Part shown: positions 52,762-60,506 of the stretch, one piece after another | Layout: the number at the start of each line of letters is the position of its first letter | How positions within the stretch are numbered: the first letter of the stretch is position 1 | Assembly: GCA_016293925.1 (NCBI GenBank) | Contig: JAEDCX010000004.1 | Location: 1 to 62,301 of the forward strand | DNA: 62,301 bases | Source of the DNA: Lachnospiraceae bacterium | GTDB lineage: Bacteria > Bacillota > Clostridia > Lachnospirales > Lachnospiraceae | Direction of reading: 5' to 3' | Notes under the pieces: generated by a model | Told to the model about the DNA's origin: nothing | Seen by the model: only the letters and a program-made list of their open reading frames with translations | Database searches by the model: none | Program-made: the position numbers and the translations under genes

Positions 52762-53202
52762 GTGAAACGGAATGCTCTCCATCAATTTGCCAAGGATTAT
52801 TGTTACTGCGGAGCCATCGGTCTGTTGATCGAGATCGGCTTCACTTCTCTCGGAAGCCTCCGCAACCGGGATTTTCGTATGATGGGGCGAACCTCACCCA
52901 TTATGTTTCCCATCTACGGAACGGCAGCCATTATCCGTCCCCTTTCCCATCATTGTCACAGCCTTCCGACGATCGCCCGGGGCAGTCTCTATATGTCCGC
53001 CATCTTTCTCACCGAATTCACCAGCGGGATGTTCCTGCAGAAACACCATTGCTGTCCCTGGAATTACGGACGGGCCAGAACCAATATATGCTCCGTCGTC
53101 CGTATCGACTACGCTCCTTATTGGTTTCTGACCGGGCTGCTGTACGAGCATCTGTTGTCGGGAAAAGCGCAAAAAGGGAATGTCACTGCTCCGGGCAGAT
53201 AA
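52762..53202 (+). CDS. Putative CmpB-type membrane protein (ABC_trans_CmpB family)
   Basis: A 146-residue membrane protein with the short form of the CmpB-type 'ABC-transporter type IV' family: YCGAIGLLIEIGFTSLGSL, MMGRTSPIMFPIYGTAAI near 40, YMSAIFLTEFTSGMFLQ, CPWNYGRARTN and RIDYAPYWFLTGLLYEH. Several hydrophobic segments are present. It starts at a GTG (52762) with no strong ribosome site. It is divergent from folC and convergent with the PH gene. Despite the family name, transport has not been shown. Confidence 0.78.
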   Translation: MKRNALHQFAKDYCYCGAIGLLIEIGFTSLGSLRNRDFRMMGRTSPIMFPIYGTAAIIRPLSHHCHSLPTIARGSLYMSAIFLTEFTSGMFLQKHHCCPWNYGRARTNICSVVRIDYAPYWFLTGLLYEHLLSGKAQKGNVTAPGR

Positions 53203-53228
53203 CATTCCCCTCCGATCATTCAATACCC

Positions 53229-53612
53229 TTATTCCACATCCGCAGGATCCACACCATCCAGTTCTTCTGCCCCGATATTCAGCGTGTTCAGCGTTCTCCG
53301 CTTCATCCGCGCCGCCTCAGAAGCCTGCAGGATAAAATCCTTTACTGCCTGGGAATGTTTGATATGGGTGATCTCCAGTACCTTGTCCGTGGTATCACCG
53401 GTGTAGCAGACAACCGTACCGATACGCACAATCCGCTCCCAGAAGCTCCGGACCAGTTTCACGTCCTGCACCTTATACATATAGCAGTCATCTTCCACCT
53501 TCCGAAAAAAACCTCTGTCAATTGTAATCAAATCTTCCTTGATGATAAATTTCGTGAATGTAAAGGGTAATCCCAGAAACATCCATCTTTTTCTCTCCAC
53601 AAATTCTGCCAT
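53229..53612 (-). CDS. Bacterial PH-domain protein
   Basis: A 127-residue soluble protein that looks like a bacterial PH (YdbS/bPH2) domain: FLGLPFTFTKFIIKEDLITIDRG, KVEDDCYMYKVQDVKLVRSFWER, ITHIKHSQAVKDFIL. An acidic tail (EELDGVDPADVE) follows. Function unknown; the domain often shows up in membrane-related proteins. The start MAEFVERKR is close to the left-hand divergent promoter region of the nitroreductase. Confidence 0.72.
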   Translation of the reverse strand: MAEFVERKRWMFLGLPFTFTKFIIKEDLITIDRGFFRKVEDDCYMYKVQDVKLVRSFWERIVRIGTVVCYTGDTTDKVLEITHIKHSQAVKDFILQASEAARMKRRTLNTLNIGAEELDGVDPADVE

Positions 53613-53718
53613 AGCAACCTCCCCGGCAACATATTGTATTCCCTATTATTATACATTCCCCGCCCCGGAATGAAAAGAAGATTTTATGCAAAAACACGTA
53701 AAAACCATCGTATTTCAG

Positions 53719-53747
53719 TTGAAACGCCCCAACTGTTGTGATACAAT
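53719..53747 (+). promoter_or_regulatory. sigma-A promoter of the nitroreductase gene
   Basis: TTGAAA (53719-53724), 17 bp, TACAAT (53742-53747), 29 bp before the ATG. No other promoter is seen up to pyrB. Confidence 0.7.
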
Positions 53748-53776
53748 AACGAAAATAAGTTGAAAGGACATATCCT

Positions 53777-54319
53777 ATGACTGCCAAAGAATGTATTGAA
53801 GGACGCAGAAGCATCAGACAATTCACCGATCAGCCGGTGGGCAGAGCTGTGATCCGCGACATTGTCTCTACCGCTTCCTATGCTCCCAGCTGGAAAAATA
53901 CACAGATCGTCCGGTATATTGCAATCGACGATCCGACTGTGAAGAATCGTATCGCAAATGAGGGACTTACCATTTTCCCCGGCAATGCCAGCCGAATCAA
54001 CAGTGCTCCTGTCTTGATTGCAGTGACAGCGATCAAGGGAAGATGCGGTTTTGAACGGGACGGTTCCTACTCCACACTCCGTGGCGACTCCTGGCAGATG
54101 TTTGACGCCGGTGTTGCCTGCGAAGCATTTTGTTTATCTGCCTACGAACATGGCCTTGGCACTGTGATCCTCGGTCTTTTCGATATTGACACCGTTTCCG
54201 GCATTCTCAACATTCCGGAGGATCGGGAATTGATTGCTCTGATTCCGATGGGATATCCGAATGAATCACCGGAAGCTCCGAAACGGAAATCCGTTGAGGA
54301 TTTGTTATCATTTTGTTAA
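53777..54319 (+). CDS. Nitroreductase family protein
   Basis: A 180-residue FMN-dependent oxidoreductase with the N-terminal RRSIRQFTDQPV at residues 10-21, YAPSWKNTQIVRYIAI near 36, and GLGTVILGLFDID near 126. No iron-sulfur ligands are fused. The true substrate is unknown; nitro compounds, quinones and NAD(P)H recycling are possibilities. GAAAGGA ribosome site precedes ATG 53777. A terminator hairpin separates it from pyrB. Confidence 0.88.
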   Translation: MTAKECIEGRRSIRQFTDQPVGRAVIRDIVSTASYAPSWKNTQIVRYIAIDDPTVKNRIANEGLTIFPGNASRINSAPVLIAVTAIKGRCGFERDGSYSTLRGDSWQMFDAGVACEAFCLSAYEHGLGTVILGLFDIDTVSGILNIPEDRELIALIPMGYPNESPEAPKRKSVEDLLSFC

Positions 54320-54324
54320 ATCAA

Positions 54325-54352
54325 ACGCGAAGGGAATTTATTCTCTTCGCGT
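54325..54352 (+). terminator. terminator/attenuator between nitroreductase and pyrB
   Basis: ACGCGAAGGGAA and TTCTCTTCGCGT form a 12-bp stem with one G-U pair and a 4-nt loop, followed by CTTTT. It ends 36 bp before the pyrB start. Confidence 0.75.
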
Positions 54353-54388
54353 CTTTTATGAATCTAGACTGAAAAGGAGACCTATCAC

Positions 54389-55303
54389 ATGAGACACCTA
54401 ATGAGTCCTCTGGACTTCTCCGTGGAAGAACTGGACAAATTATTCGACCTCGCCAATGATATTGAGAAGCACCCGGATAAATACGCACATGCCTGCGACC
54501 GCAAGAAACTGGCAACCTGCTTCTACGAGCCCAGCACCCGGACAAGACTGAGTTTTGAATCCGCCATGCTGAATCTGGGAGGAAGCGTCATCGGCTTCTC
54601 GGATGCCAATTCTTCGTCCGCCGCCAAAGGTGAGAGCGTATCCGACACCATCCGGGTCATCTCCTGTTTTGCCGATATCTGTGCCATGCGGCATCCCAAG
54701 GAAGGCGCTCCCATGGTAGCTGCAGGCAAATCCTCCATCCCCGTCATCAATGCAGGGGACGGCGGCCACCAGCACCCGACCCAGACACTGACCGATCTGC
54801 TCACGATTCGTTCCCTGAAGGGACGTCTGAATAACTTTACCATCGGTCTCTGTGGTGACCTGAAATTCGGCCGTACCGTACATTCCCTGATCAACGCTCT
54901 GGTTCGGTACGACAAAGTGACATTCGTGTTTATTTCCCCGGAGGAATTACGTATTCCGGATTATATCATCGATATGCTGAAGGAAAAAGGGATCTCTTAC
55001 AAAGAGGTAATCAAACTGGAAGACGTCATGCCCGAACTGGATCTTCTCTATATGACACGAGTACAGAAAGAGCGCTTCTTCAACGAAGAAGACTACGTTC
55101 GTCTGAAAGATTTCTACATTCTCCGCAAAGACAAGATGGATCTGGCCAAGCCTGATATGCTGGTTCTGCATCCGCTGCCACGGGTCAATGAGATCTCCGT
55201 GGAAGTGGATGACGATCCCCGTGCGGTTTATTTCAAACAGGTACAATACGGTGTGTATGTCAGAATGGCTCTGATCCTCACACTGCTCGGTATCGAAGTT
55301 TAA
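54389..55303 (+). CDS. pyrB: Aspartate carbamoyltransferase, catalytic subunit
   Basis: A 304-residue catalytic chain that joins carbamoyl phosphate and aspartate, the committed step of pyrimidine synthesis. Carbamoyl-phosphate motifs FYEPSTRTRLSFE near residue 47, HPTQTLTDLLTI near 131, and the aspartate-binding LHPLPRVNEI near 262 are all there. AAGGAGA ribosome site before ATG 54389. Followed by pyrI after 13 bp; no other pyr genes are close. Confidence 0.97.
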   Translation: MRHLMSPLDFSVEELDKLFDLANDIEKHPDKYAHACDRKKLATCFYEPSTRTRLSFESAMLNLGGSVIGFSDANSSSAAKGESVSDTIRVISCFADICAMRHPKEGAPMVAAGKSSIPVINAGDGGHQHPTQTLTDLLTIRSLKGRLNNFTIGLCGDLKFGRTVHSLINALVRYDKVTFVFISPEELRIPDYIIDMLKEKGISYKEVIKLEDVMPELDLLYMTRVQKERFFNEEDYVRLKDFYILRKDKMDLAKPDMLVLHPLPRVNEISVEVDDDPRAVYFKQVQYGVYVRMALILTLLGIEV

Positions 55304-55316
55304 GGAGGACACACAT

Positions 55317-55757
55317 ATGCTGAACGTAGGTAAAATCGAACAGGGCTTTGTTCTGGATCATATCCAGGCCGGCACAAGCCTGGAATTATATCACCAGCTC
55401 CAGCTGGACAAACTGGATTGTACCGTTGCCATCATCAAAAACGCCCGCAGCAACAAAATGGGGAAAAAGGATATCCTGAAGGTTGAATGCGACATCAATC
55501 TCCTGAATCTGGATGTCCTTGCGGTCATCGATCATAACATTACCATCAACGTCATACAGAACGGCGAGATCGTAACCAAAAAAGAACTGGTTCTCCCCCG
55601 GGAAGTCCACGACATCATGAAATGCAGGAATCCGAGATGCATCACATCCATCGAACAGGAATTGCCCCATATCTTCCTTCTTACCGATGAGGCCAAAGAA
55701 ATCTACCGTTGCAAATACTGTGAAGAAAAGTGGCATAACAACCTGCTCGGGAAATAG
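55317..55757 (+). CDS. pyrI: Aspartate carbamoyltransferase, regulatory subunit
   Basis: A 146-residue regulatory chain giving allosteric control by nucleotides. The N-terminal nucleotide domain (IEQGFVLDHIQAGTSLELY) is followed by the zinc domain with C-x4-C (CRNPRC) and C-x2-C (CKYCEEKW), the four Cys that bind the zinc and the catalytic chain. AAGGAGG ribosome site, 13 bp after pyrB. The enteric-like PyrBI holoenzyme is therefore expected. Confidence 0.96.
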   Translation: MLNVGKIEQGFVLDHIQAGTSLELYHQLQLDKLDCTVAIIKNARSNKMGKKDILKVECDINLLNLDVLAVIDHNITINVIQNGEIVTKKELVLPREVHDIMKCRNPRCITSIEQELPHIFLLTDEAKEIYRCKYCEEKWHNNLLGK

Positions 55758-55778
55758 AAGAATATCTGACAGGCGGCA

Positions 55779-56934
55779 TCATTGTTCTTTGACGCAGCTC
55801 TTGCGTTTGTTTTTCTTATCGGCATACAGTTCAATGTCCGCCTGTTTCATGATATCATTCAGATTGATGCCGGATTTACAGATGAATTCCTTCGCGCCGG
55901 GATTCCAACCTGCCGCAGATTTCCTCAATCTGTCTGTTTATTACCCGGTTTTCACTGTTATGCAGAATACTGTATGCAAACTTCTCACAGGCGGTACTCT
56001 TCAGACGCTTCCGCTGTCCGATCTTCTGATTCTCATTCACCAGGGATCCGCAGGAACCTCTGACCACAAGCTCCGAATTGATCTCGCAATCCTGAACCTT
56101 CTCTCCCTTCGCCGCCTTCAACGCCTGACGGAATGCGGTCGCTCCCAATTGATATGCACTCACCCGGACCGTTGTCAACGGTGGTTCCATGGACCCGGAC
56201 AGAACAAAATCATCAAAACCGGTGATTGCAATATCACGTCCAACCTCCAGTCCCCGCCGTTCGATTTCCCGGTATCCGCCGAGCGCCATCATATCATTGG
56301 CAAATGCAATGGCCTCTATATCCGGATGCCGGTCTAAAAGTGCACCGACCTCCTCATCCGTATATTCCGTGAAATATCCGTATCCGATATAGGATTCATC
56401 ATGGGGCAGTCCGTGCGCCTCCATCACCCTGTGATAGACAGCCAGCCGTTCCTGTGCATCATAATTCTGACGGTCTCCGCTGAAAAAGCCAATCTCCCGA
56501 TAGCCGTGATCCTCCACCAGATGATTCAGGCAATCCTCCAGACCGGAAACGTTGTTCAGGGTAACACTGGGATATCCGTCAATATGATCCTCAATGATAA
56601 TACAAGGAATCTCCCGGAACATCTTCATAAACTCTTTTTCCGCTTCCCGATCCAGATTGATATAGAATCGGATCGTTCCCATGGAAATAATCAGGGCATC
56701 ACAATTTCTCCTGTCGATATAGTGGAATATTCCCGTATTCTGATAGTCATATTCCATCGTCGTCGCCAGCATGGCTTTCTCATAGTATGACTAGGCAAAC
56801 ATCGCCGGAAAAAACACCGTCGACGCCCCTTCCTCTTTTGCCGCATGCACGATACCGTTGCCTACTTCATACGCGTGCGGTGCGTCCAGATTCCCAATGA
56901 TAACACCTATTCTGTATTGTTGCTTCTGTCCCAT
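55779..56934 (-). pseudogene. Broken LacI-type sensor/diguanylate cyclase gene
   Basis: The ATG at 56934 (AGGGGG upstream) opens a LacI/GalR-type periplasmic-binding-like sensor (RIGVIIGNLDAPHAYEVG), but codon 48 is a TAG stop (56791-56793). The frame goes on cleanly after it (SYYEKAMLATT onward) through the family's GREIGFFSGDR-type region and AITGFDDFVLSG, to a stop at 55876. There, shifted by one frame, the sequence continues with KSGINLNDIMKQADIELY and ADKKNKRK, the typical last part of a GGDEF domain, ending at 55779. The first part of the GGDEF domain is missing. So a nonsense change plus an internal deletion/frameshift has inactivated it. An internal start at 56772 could still give a free 298-residue sensor-like protein. 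Confidence 0.85.
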
Positions 56935-56998
56935 ACATCCCCCTTCTGCCGGTCGTCAGCACCCTGTTTACGCAAAACATTACCCCGTCACATTACAT

Positions 56999-57928
56999 CT
57001 ATATGAATTGAAGCATCTCCTCTTTCGGAGCCTTACAGCCCGTAACAGATACTGCATGCAGCAAGGGACCTTCGCCCCGGTATCCCTCGAAGGGACCATA
57101 CGTTACGGTTGCCGATACTTTGATCCACTGTTTGTTCTTCAATTCCGATACTCTATCATATTCACAGGCGTATCCCAGAAATGTCACATCGTCTGCACAG
57201 CACGTCATTGCCATCCGTCCCGGAACAAAGTACCCCTCCGGAAACTGATCCGGAATCATTACCTGGGCGACAAAGCAGATTGTCTTATCCGCATACCGCT
57301 CCGGATGATCCATGACGTCCATATAGAACACCGCAAACTGCGGATCATTCATCTCAATGACAGACTGCTTCAGATCATAGGGAAGTTCCTCCTCCATAAT
57401 CTCATTGACTTCTCCGTTAGAATCCTCGAATACGATCTGCGCATCCGGATTGATTACCTTGATGTTCCGCTTATAGGTACTCAAATCCTTGATTCCATCA
57501 CACCGGTTGAAGATGATCAGTTCTGACTTCCGAATCATCTCTGCCAACAGGGATCTCATATTGGTATAATACGTCGGAAACGTAGAAGCATCAATCATCG
57601 TAATCTGCTGTTCCAGCGTCCAATGCCAGGGGAATTTCACATTTTTGTAATTCCACATCCCGTTGAACTCGATGACAATGCGTTCCGGCTTATGCTTCTT
57701 CTCCAGTTCCAGCAGATACTGGGTATTGAATGCACTCTCCTCCTCTATCGTCTCCATGATCACACGCGCTTTCTTCAACAGTACAGGATCATACTCCTCC
57801 ATACCTTCCTCGCACACGATCAGAAGTGTCTTCCCTCTCACCTGGAAATAGGGCTGTGCAATTGTGTAGGTAATAAACTGTGTTTTACCGCTCTCCAAAA
57901 AACCATTGATTACATATACAGGCTTCAT
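56999..57928 (-). CDS. CxCC-less G3E GTPase fused to a DUF1980-like C-terminal domain
   Basis: A 309-residue protein. The N-terminal G3E GTPase has Walker A GFLESGKT (9-16), the E-x-x-G of G3E proteins at Glu87-Gly90 (RIVIEFNG) and an N-x-x-D nucleotide motif N141-D144 (NRCD). The CxCC metal motif expected between these is absent. The C-terminal third (FVAQVMIPDQFPEGYFVPGR, then Cys243-Cys244 with Asp246-Asp247) resembles the C-terminal part of YcgQ/TIGR03943 (DUF1980) proteins. ATG 57928 overlaps the previous gene's stop by 4 bp. It may be a metallochaperone partner; the fusion is an inference from motifs. Confidence 0.82.
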   Translation of the reverse strand: MKPVYVINGFLESGKTQFITYTIAQPYFQVRGKTLLIVCEEGMEEYDPVLLKKARVIMETIEEESAFNTQYLLELEKKHKPERIVIEFNGMWNYKNVKFPWHWTLEQQITMIDASTFPTYYTNMRSLLAEMIRKSELIIFNRCDGIKDLSTYKRNIKVINPDAQIVFEDSNGEVNEIMEEELPYDLKQSVIEMNDPQFAVFYMDVMDHPERYADKTICFVAQVMIPDQFPEGYFVPGRMAMTCCADDVTFLGYACEYDRVSELKNKQWIKVSATVTYGPFEGYRGEGPLLHAVSVTGCKAPKEEMLQFI

Positions 57929-59163
57929 TTATTCTCTCCCTGAAAAAACAACTGTTCCAGTTTTCCCTCGTCCAGTTTGGAACCGATGACACATAATTTG
58001 CCGGTATAATCCGGTTTTCCTTCCCGGACATTCCGCTCCCCCGGAACATAATCAAAATAAATCCAGGTACCGTCCTCTCCCGGAACCATCCCTTTGGCCC
58101 GGAGAACCACACCATATGCTCCGCCATCCAGTGCCTCCAGAATGCGGTTGATCCGCTCCTTGGTATATGCAGCCGGCGTCTCTCTGCCCCAGCTTGTGAA
58201 TACTTCATCCGCATGGTGATGATGGTGATGCCCATGTCCGTCTTCCTCATGATGATGGTCATGGTCATGGCAACCGCAAGTACAGTTCTCATCATGCTCG
58301 TGGTGATGGTGCTCATGCTCGTGACCGTGCTCATGTTCATGCGCATCCTCGCCCTCATGGTGGTGATGCCCGTTCGCATCCTCGCCCTCGTGATGATGAT
58401 CGTGCTCTTCTTCCTCCGCAGGATGATGGTCATGATCGTGACAGCCGCAGGTGCAGTTCTCACCATGCTCGTGGTGATGGTGCTCATTCTCGTGATCGTG
58501 TCCGTGTTCATGCGCTTCTTCCTGCTGATGTCTCATCTCCTCCAGCAGTTCGTCTTTCAGACTCCTGCTGCCACTCTCCATCGCCTCTATGATGATATGG
58601 CTGTCCAACTGATCCCAGGGCGTTGTGATAATCTTCGCCTGCCCATTGTGCTCCCGGATCATCTCCACAACCGTCAACAGCTTCTGTTCATCCAGTTTAT
58701 CTGTCCGGCTTAAGACAATCGTTGCGGCATTCTCAATCTGATTCAGGAAGAATTCACCAAAGTTCTTGATATACATCCTGCATTTGGTTGCATCCACCAC
58801 AACAACGGAGCTATTCAACACAACCTCCGCATCCGTTTCCACATTGGTAACTGCCTTCACCACATCCGATAATTTGCCCACGCCGGAGGGCTCAATGAGA
58901 ATTCTCTCAGGCGCATATGTCCGGATCACTTCTTTCAGACTGGCTCCGAAATCCCCCACCAGGGAACAACAGATACATCCCGAATTCATCTCCCTGATCT
59001 CCACGCCGGCCTCCTTTAGGAAACCGCCGTCAATACCGATCTCACCGAATTCATTCTCGATCAGGACCACCTTCTGCCTGCCCAATTCTTCTTTCAATAA
59101 TTTCTTGATCAGGGTCGTCTTCCCGGCTCCCAGAAAACCCGAAAAAATATCTATCTTGATCAT
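57925..59163 (-). CDS. CobW/ZNG1-type G3E GTPase with duplicated His/Cys-rich segment
   Basis: A 412-residue metal-insertase-like GTPase: Walker A SGFLGAGKTT (8-17), the CxCC motif Cys63-Cys66 in NSGCICCSLVGDFG, RILIEPSGVGKLSDVVK near 93 and RTDKLDE near 158. A stretch of about 110 residues (roughly 212-322) is rich in His, Glu and Asp and contains the same block twice (ENCTCGCHDHDHH). The CobW C-terminal domain (RINRILEALDGGAYGVVLRAKGM) closes the protein. The metal is probably zinc, possibly nickel or cobalt. ATG 59163 has AAGGAG upstream. Translation is coupled to the following G3E gene. Confidence 0.93.
   Translation of the reverse strand: MIKIDIFSGFLGAGKTTLIKKLLKEELGRQKVVLIENEFGEIGIDGGFLKEAGVEIREMNSGCICCSLVGDFGASLKEVIRTYAPERILIEPSGVGKLSDVVKAVTNVETDAEVVLNSSVVVVDATKCRMYIKNFGEFFLNQIENAATIVLSRTDKLDEQKLLTVVEMIREHNGQAKIITTPWDQLDSHIIIEAMESGSRSLKDELLEEMRHQQEEAHEHGHDHENEHHHHEHGENCTCGCHDHDHHPAEEEEHDHHHEGEDANGHHHHEGEDAHEHEHGHEHEHHHHEHDENCTCGCHDHDHHHEEDGHGHHHHHHADEVFTSWGRETPAAYTKERINRILEALDGGAYGVVLRAKGMVPGEDGTWIYFDYVPGERNVREGKPDYTGKLCVIGSKLDEGKLEQLFFQGENK
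58205..58540 (-). repeat. duplicated His/Cys-rich repeat region
   Basis: Within the CobW-type gene, two near-identical DNA blocks of about 78 bp, beginning near 58252 and 58422, both encode HHEHx-ENCTCGCHDHDHH. His-codon repeats fill the rest. The borders are approximate. Confidence 0.75.
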
Positions 59164-59283
59164 CGCATTACACTCCTTTGTCATATCGTATTTTATATCA
59201 TATCACACACACCCGAAAATATCCATGTCATTTCTGTGAAAAACTACTGTCGGAAAGGTGTGGTTCGTCGTTTCCGTGAAAGT

Positions 59284-60075
59284 TCACTGTCTGTCCCAGA
59301 CATTATCGTATTCATCCACAATCTGTGATACGGGAACGGCCAGCGTTTCCCCTTCCTTTCCGGCTGCTGCGATTCCAAGCAGATGCTCCTCGGAATCATA
59401 GACAGGACTTCCGGACATTCCCGATTCTATGGTCAGTTCGAGTATGAGCATCTCGTTATTCATGTCCGGAACAAACCGTTGTCCCTCCACGCATCCTCCA
59501 ACAATCGTCTGTCCCGCTCCGGTATCGGACGCCACCAGCCATACATTCGTGGCATAGACCGGAGTGTCCCCCGGATAGGGCACGGTCTGCCCCCACAGGG
59601 CCAGCTGCTGCTCCGTGAAGCCTTCCGTACGCATCGTGGCAAACCCCACATCAATCCGGTCTGACAGATGCGCCACTTCGGCAGTTCCTCTGCTTCCGTC
59701 CGCAAAGAAAATCTCTGCCGTCTCCCCGAACATCAGAAGATGGGCCGTCGACAGAATAACCATGGTATCCGCCTCCACAGACCATATGACACCGCTTCCC
59801 AGATAATCTCCGCATAGAATCTTGACAGCACGCGCTCCGTCCGGCATCTGCACAACCGCTTCGTCCGGAACAGGTTGCTCTGGTATCTGCGCAGACATAC
59901 CGTCCTTTTCCTCTTCTGGCGGCGGAATATCCTCTGTGCCGGATTGTTCCGGTGCGTTTCCCTTGCCACGCCATGCAGGCAGTACCGCCAGGCAGAAGAC
60001 GCACCCCAACAGGATTCCCGCCAGCAGAAACGGAAGGATTCGCTGATTCCTTTTTCTGTATTCTTTTCCTTGCAT
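59284..60075 (-). CDS. Membrane-anchored trypsin-like serine protease
   Basis: A 263-residue protein: basic N-terminus, one membrane helix (about 13-32), a Pro/Glu-rich stalk (40-75) and a chymotrypsin-fold domain. The triad fits His112 (LSTAHLL), Asp142 (DRIDVGF) and Ser221 (SGMSGSPVY). No PDZ domain follows, so it is not a standard HtrA. The substrate is unknown. ATG 60075 with GGGAG upstream is preferred over a TTG six codons earlier. It lies between rnpB and the G3E genes. Confidence 0.85.
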   Translation of the reverse strand: MQGKEYRKRNQRILPFLLAGILLGCVFCLAVLPAWRGKGNAPEQSGTEDIPPPEEEKDGMSAQIPEQPVPDEAVVQMPDGARAVKILCGDYLGSGVIWSVEADTMVILSTAHLLMFGETAEIFFADGSRGTAEVAHLSDRIDVGFATMRTEGFTEQQLALWGQTVPYPGDTPVYATNVWLVASDTGAGQTIVGGCVEGQRFVPDMNNEMLILELTIESGMSGSPVYDSEEHLLGIAAAGKEGETLAVPVSQIVDEYDNVWDRQ

Positions 60076-60095
60076 ATACTTCTCCCGAAACAATA

Positions 60096-60127
60096 AGGAC
60101 AGACCTGCATGGTGCAGAACTGTCCCC
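60096..60127 (-). terminator. terminator after rnpB
   Basis: Minus-strand GGGACAG and CTGTCCT enclose an inner CTGCA-n3-TGCAG stem; TTATTGTTT follows. It lies directly upstream of the protease start, so that gene must have a promoter nearby or use read-through. Confidence 0.65.
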
Positions 60128-60140
60128 TGATTACTGGATA

Positions 60141-60490
60141 CATATGAGCAGAACGATAAGCCGGGTTATGTCGTGAATGATCATCTATCTAGGACTGTTG
60201 TTACCAACAGCCTCAAGCGACCTACCAGAAGCTGCCGGGCCGACATTGCTTCTATCTTGGTCTTGCTTCGAATGGGGTTTACATGTGCCCCGCCCATTAC
60301 TGTGCGGGCGGTAGTCTCTTACACTGCCCTTCCACCCTTACTCCGGATTGCTCCGGGGCGGTATATTTCTGTTGCACTGGCCTTGGAGTCACCTCCACCG
60401 GACGTTATCCGGCATCCTGCCCTATGAAGCCCGGACTTTCCTCACCCGGAACGCAGGGTTCCGGCCGCGATCATTTGTCCTACTCATATG
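60141..60490 (-). ncRNA. rnpB: RNase P RNA (class A)
   Basis: About 350 nt. Reading the minus strand, the 5' part has GAGGAAAGTCCGGGCT (P4 region, CR I), the middle carries ACAGAAATATACCGCC and AAGGGTGGAAGGGCAGTG, and the 3' part has GGTAGGTCGCTTGAGG and AACCCGGCTTATCG (CR V), as in bacterial RNase P RNA. The ends, CATATGAGTAGGAC and the complementary TTCTGCTCATATG, form helix P1 and fix the borders. It matures the 5' ends of tRNAs with RnpA. It begins 16 bp after the nucleoside kinase stop. Confidence 0.95.
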
Positions 60491-60506
60491 AATCACTACC
60501 CATATC

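Noticed and set aside
56791..56793. The TAG in the sensor gene as a pyrrolysine or readthrough codon
   Set aside because: No pyl genes or readthrough signal are visible, and the same gene also has a deletion/frameshift at its 3' end, so decay explains it better.
59164..59283. A Zur box upstream of the G3E genes
   Set aside because: The region is AT-rich with imperfect ATGATAT-like repeats, but no palindrome matches the Zur pattern I know.
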